From JAVWHP01 sp036639955 (GTDB taxonomy: Bacteria; Bacillota_I; Bacilli_A; Erysipelotrichales; Erysipelotrichaceae): a stretch of 64,000 bases of DNA. The notes below the pieces were generated by a model. It made no database searches and was not told where the DNA came from. It saw nothing but the letters and a program-made list of their open reading frames with translations. Positions 60,896 to 64,000 of this stretch are shown one piece after another (position 1 is the stretch's first letter; each line of letters starts with the position of its first letter). The DNA lies in NCBI GenBank assembly GCA_036639955.1, contig JAVWHP010000005.1, forward strand, positions 1 to 64,000. Reading direction: 5' to 3'. Position numbers and translations under genes: made by a program.

Positions 60896-61561
60896 ATGAA
60901 TAAAGATAAGAAGGAAATTTATAAAAAAATATGGAAGCCTATAGCATTAGGTTTAGTTATTTTATTAATTATATATTCGAATAGTGTTTCAAATGAAGAA
61001 TTGATAGAATTGAATAATAAGACATTTGATGAATCAAAAGATTATGGAATGAAAGAGTCATATAAGGCACCAACAGGAAGGAAAGAACCTGAGTATGATA
61101 CTAATGAAGAGTTTTTATTGGAGCATTTTGAATATGCTAAAAGCAAGATTGATATGAATGGACTAAGGATAGATTGCAAAAATGATAAATTTCAAATATA
61201 TGGTATAGAAGAAGTAAACAAGGGAAAATATATAATTGAAGAAGAGAAATTGATTTATGAATCTGAACATGTTATGCAAATTCATTATGTTGGTAGTGAA
61301 TTCATGTTGCTTGAGGATTATGATTCATTCAAAGAGTTTAGTATTAAAGATAGAAAATTAACTGGAGTTGAATATGAAGGAATAAAGAGCGTGAGTATAA
61401 ATGGCGGACCTGATTTTGATGGCTTTTTTAAAGGTGATATATTAACACTATATAATGAAAATGGTTCTAAAAGTGTTCCAATCACATTTGATGGAAATAA
61501 GATTGGATATCGTTTATATCTCATTCAAAATGCTGATGGAAGTTATGTAGTAAATCAATAA
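60896..61561 (+). CDS. Immunity-like protein, copy 6 (divergent)
   Basis: A 221-residue protein. The start is set at ATG 60896, which follows GAGGAG; an ATG at 60878 is part of the leader. A basic N-terminus, anchor helix (IALGLVILLIIYSNSV) and linker are followed by the family core in altered form: IHYVGSEFMLLEDYDSFKEFSIKDRKLTGVEYEG. It is the most distant member. It is followed by a terminator that ends the T7SS region. Confidence 0.7.
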   Translation: MNKDKKEIYKKIWKPIALGLVILLIIYSNSVSNEELIELNNKTFDESKDYGMKESYKAPTGRKEPEYDTNEEFLLEHFEYAKSKIDMNGLRIDCKNDKFQIYGIEEVNKGKYIIEEEKLIYESEHVMQIHYVGSEFMLLEDYDSFKEFSIKDRKLTGVEYEGIKSVSINGGPDFDGFFKGDILTLYNENGSKSVPITFDGNKIGYRLYLIQNADGSYVVNQ

Positions 61562-61564
61562 AAG

Positions 61565-61592
61565 AAAAAAACGATAGCAATATCGTTTTTTT
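61565..61592. terminator. Bidirectional terminator between T7SS and thiamine genes
   Basis: AAAAAAACGATA / TATCGTTTTTTT stem with a GCAA loop; it serves the plus-strand immunity gene and the minus-strand thiD. Confidence 0.95.
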
Positions 61593-62370
61593 ATAAGTTA
61601 CAGCAATGATCAAGTGGACCACTGCCTCTACCAAGGTCTAGATTAGCCTTTAAAGCATCATTAATATAATTCTTAGCATTTATAACACTAGTAAGCATAT
61701 CATTCCCTACAGCTAAATTACAAGCTATAGCAGAAGATAACGTACACCCAGTACCATGAGTATTATTATTAATAATACGTTCTCCTTTTATCCAAGTAGA
61801 AGTATTATTAATATATAGAAGATCATCAGCACTATCCTCTAAATGACCACCCTTTATTAATATATAACCATCATAATATTTACTTATATTCTTAGCAGCT
61901 AATATCATATCTAAACTAGTATTAATTTTAATATCACTTAATACTTCAGCTTCAGCAATATTAGGAGTAATAATACTAGCTAATGGAAATAACAATTCTT
62001 TTAAATTCTTTATAGCATCATCACTTAATAACTTATATCCACTAGTAGATATCATTACTGGATCAACTACAATATTTTTAATATTGTAGTTGATCAATTC
62101 TCCTGAAATAATTTTAATTATTTCAGGATTAGATACCATTCCTATTTTAATAGCATCTGGTAAGATATCCTCCATTACCGCCTGAATTTGTTTACTAACA
62201 AATTCAGGTGGTATATCGAGGATATCTATTACTCCTAATGTATTTTGTGCTGTTAAAGCATTTATAACACTCATTCCATATAGCTTGTGAGCCATTATAG
62301 TTTTTAAATCAGCTTGTATCCCAGCACCACCACTACAATCGCTCCCAGCTATGGTCAAAACTTTATTCAT
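61591..62370 (-). CDS. thiD: Hydroxymethylpyrimidine/phosphomethylpyrimidine kinase
   Basis: ThiD phosphorylates HMP and HMP-phosphate for thiamine synthesis. Ribokinase-fold motifs: LTIAGSDCSGGAGIQADLKT at the N-terminus, DPVMISTSG in the middle and the anion-hole GTGCTLSSAIA near the C-terminus. The start is set at 62370 (MNKVLTIAG) with the RBS GGAGTG; an in-frame ATG at 62388 lies inside the upstream gene. That gives 259 residues. Last of the thi group here. Confidence 0.95.
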   Translation of the reverse strand: MNKVLTIAGSDCSGGAGIQADLKTIMAHKLYGMSVINALTAQNTLGVIDILDIPPEFVSKQIQAVMEDILPDAIKIGMVSNPEIIKIISGELINYNIKNIVVDPVMISTSGYKLLSDDAIKNLKELLFPLASIITPNIAEAEVLSDIKINTSLDMILAAKNISKYYDGYILIKGGHLEDSADDLLYINNTSTWIKGERIINNNTHGTGCTLSSAIACNLAVGNDMLTSVINAKNYINDALKANLDLGRGSGPLDHCCNL

Positions 62371-62998
62371 AAAATTCACTCCATTCATTTAATGTATTTA
62401 TATCTAAATTATTTATATTAGTCCAATCATCTTTATTATATTCATCATATATAGCATATACTTTAAACTTAGTATCTTTTATAGTATTTAAAGCATATAA
62501 AGCATCTTCAAATATATAACATTCTTCTTCTTTAACATTTAATTTATCTAATATAATATTATATATATCTATAGAATTCTTATCATAATTACTACCTATA
62601 CAACTATATATAAATTTAAAATACTTAGCTAAACCTAATCTATTTAAACTATTATAAATTAGCTCTGAATCACTAGCAGTTAATATACAACAAACTATAT
62701 TTTCAGAAGCTAATTTATTTAATACATTAACTATATTTGGTTTAGCTAAGATAGTATTATTATATTTATAACTTACTAACTTATTAAATTCATTTATAAG
62801 TTCTTCTACACTAATATTTAAATTATAATTATCTATTAAATATTGTGCAGAAGTATTAAAACTATAATTCTTAAATATTAAATTAAGATCTTCTTTAGGA
62901 TATATATTTATAGAATTTAAATATATATCTGCTATATTATCCCATACTCTTAATGAATCTAATATAGTACCATCAGCATCAAATATTGCTGCTTTCAT
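62363..62998 (-). CDS. HAD-family hydrolase in the thiamine operon
   Basis: HAD motif I is FDADGTILDS (Asp8, Asp10), then CCILTASDS as motif II and a Lys in the Glu-Glu-Cys-Tyr-Ile-Phe-Glu-Asp-Ala segment as motif III/IV. In 211 residues it has the beta-phosphoglucomutase-type layout with a small helical cap. It overlaps thiD by 8 bases and abuts thiE, so a role in thiamine phosphate dephosphorylation is possible but not shown. Confidence 0.8.
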   Translation of the reverse strand: MKAAIFDADGTILDSLRVWDNIADIYLNSINIYPKEDLNLIFKNYSFNTSAQYLIDNYNLNISVEELINEFNKLVSYKYNNTILAKPNIVNVLNKLASENIVCCILTASDSELIYNSLNRLGLAKYFKFIYSCIGSNYDKNSIDIYNIILDKLNVKEEECYIFEDALYALNTIKDTKFKVYAIYDEYNKDDWTNINNLDINTLNEWSEFYE

Positions 62999-63634
62999 TT
63001 AAATTATCTCTCTTAATATAGTATTAAAAGCTTTTATAGTAGTAGGTATATTATCACTACTTAATATAGCACTAACTACTGCTACTCCACTTATATTAGT
63101 TTTACTAAGTAATTTAATATTATCTAAACTAATTCCCCCTATAGCTATAGTAGGTATCTTTACACTATTACATATAGTACTTAATGTATTTATACTTACA
63201 TCATTAGCATCATTCTTTGTATTAGTAGGAAATATAGCTCCTACTCCTAAATAACTAGCACCATTCTTTTCAGCTTCTAATGCTTGTTCTACATTTTGAG
63301 CACTTACTCCTAATATCTTATTAGGTCCTAATAGTTTACGAGCCTCACTAACATCTATATCATTTTGTCCTATATGAACACCATCAGCATTAATCTTTAT
63401 AGCTAATTCCACATTATCATTAATTATAAAAGGAACATGATAAGCTTTACATAACTTTTGTATTAGTTTAGCTTCTTCTAAGAATTTATCATAACTTAAA
63501 TCTTTTTCTCTTAATTGTATACAAGTAACTCCATAATCTAAACATTGTTTTAATACATCATAAAGTTTACGTCCTTCTAACCAACTACGATCACTTACTA
63601 AATATAATTGTAAATAACTATTATTTATACTCAA
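62999..63634 (-). CDS. thiE: Thiamine-phosphate synthase
   Basis: ThiE couples HMP pyrophosphate with thiazole phosphate. TIM-barrel motifs are QLYLVSDR, CIQLREKDLSYDKF, FIINDNVELAIKINADGVHIGQNDID, and LGVGAIFPTNTKNDA, with C-terminal IPTIAIGGIS. It has 211 residues. It overlaps thiM by 14 bases on the minus strand. Confidence 0.95.
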   Translation of the reverse strand: MSINNSYLQLYLVSDRSWLEGRKLYDVLKQCLDYGVTCIQLREKDLSYDKFLEEAKLIQKLCKAYHVPFIINDNVELAIKINADGVHIGQNDIDVSEARKLLGPNKILGVSAQNVEQALEAEKNGASYLGVGAIFPTNTKNDANDVSINTLSTICNSVKIPTIAIGGISLDNIKLLSKTNISGVAVVSAILSSDNIPTTIKAFNTILREII

Positions 63635-64000
63635 TTTTAATTCCTCCCTTTAATTTATCATTATTCATTTTACTTACTTCATCTATTAAATTAATTTTAA
63701 AACTAGCATTACCTTTAGCATTTAAACTAGCTAATTCTCCACAATACCCATACATTGCTACAGCAGCAGCTACTGCTTCTAAATAATCTTCTTCTTTATT
63801 AGCTCCTAAATATACTGCTATTATACTACCTAACATACATCCAGTCCCACTAACATCACTCATCTTACTACTACCATTCTTTACTATATAAGCATTACTA
63901 TCATTAGCTATTATATCGCTACTACCACTAATAACAACTATACTACCAGTCTTTTTAGCTAAATCTTTAGCAATACATATTCTATCTTCTATACTATTAC
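63621..64000 (-). CDS. thiM: Hydroxyethylthiazole kinase (partial, runs off the window)
   Basis: ThiM phosphorylates the thiazole alcohol. The C-terminal 126 codons are in the window: AKKTGSIVVISGSSDI..., then MSDVSGTGCMLGSIIAVYLG with the catalytic anion-hole Gly-Thr-Gly-Cys. The frame stays open to base 64000, so the start is beyond the edge. With thiE and thiD it makes the salvage branch of thiamine synthesis. Any TPP riboswitch would be outside the window. Confidence 0.93.
   Translation of the reverse strand, partial: NSIEDRICIAKDLAKKTGSIVVISGSSDIIANDSNAYIVKNGSSKMSDVSGTGCMLGSIIAVYLGANKEEDYLEAVAAAVAMYGYCGELASLNAKGNASFKINLIDEVSKMNNDKLKGGIKIEYK

Noticed and set aside
63600..64000. TPP riboswitch for the thiamine genes
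   Set aside because: The genes are on the minus strand and run off the right edge, so their leader lies outside the window.

Overview
This window reads as an AT-rich, low-GC Bacillota chromosome using the standard genetic code. The support is a T-box leader, a CcpA-type cre site, a cdaA-cdaR-glmM operon, CCA-encoding tRNA genes, MupG (DUF871) with DUF3284, and a type VIIb secretion system (T7SSb). The mix (short operons, MupG, KE-rich tails) resembles an Erysipelotrichia-like or related Bacilli lineage, but I cannot name a genus from sequence alone.

Layout. 0.3-8.6 kb: a complete arginine operon argGHCJBDF (glutamate to arginine through the ArgJ acetyl cycle, apart from carbamoyl-phosphate supply). 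It is led by an Arg-specifying T-box and then a 13-codon Arg-rich leader peptide. 8.7-15.7 kb: a tandem duplication of a secreted protein gene plus a lipoprotein gene, crossed by a 100-N assembly gap that looks artificial, followed by two overlapping MacB-like ABC exporter genes. 15.8-20.6 kb: a HAD phosphatase and the c-di-AMP/peptidoglycan operon cdaA-cdaR-glmM, with an unusual Lys/Glu-rich tail on CdaA. 20.7-26.2 kb: a two-component system, an alpha/beta hydrolase, a membrane-anchored Mur ligase and Ddl. 26.2-30.9 kb: DeoD, a copper ATPase and metallochaperone, and a LolA-like lipoprotein next to a MazF without a visible MazE. 31.0-33.0 kb: a tRNA cluster (Ser, then Asp-Gly twice), a lone type IV prepilin and a SEC-C methionine aminopeptidase. 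33.1-38.1 kb: a PTS EIIC / MupG / GntR regulon with cre, a palindromic GntR-type operator and a structured 5' UTR. 38.1-45.1 kb: a PHP phosphatase, a membrane M28-like protein, cardiolipin synthase, a patatin, an RNA methyltransferase-like protein, an AlaX-like editing protein and a lipoprotein.

45.2-61.6 kb is the most interesting part, a T7SSb locus: esxA, essA, esaB, essB, a cargo block, essC, a short esaA. The promoter has an uninterrupted run of ten G between its -35 and -10 boxes. This is a strong candidate for phase-variable control of the whole system by slipped-strand mispairing. The cargo block between essB and essC holds small helical WXG-like proteins, an EspG/EsaE-like putative chaperone, four tandem membrane-anchored immunity-like genes (units of about 846 bp, the third chimeric) and a candidate effector with a pre-toxin-like segment. 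Two further paralogues follow esaA, one apparently frameshifted at an A9 tract. 61.6-64.0 kb: thiamine genes thiM (partial), thiE, a HAD phosphatase and thiD on the minus strand.

No transposase, integrase, prophage or CRISPR array was recognised. All statements come from reading the sequence; no database search was run.
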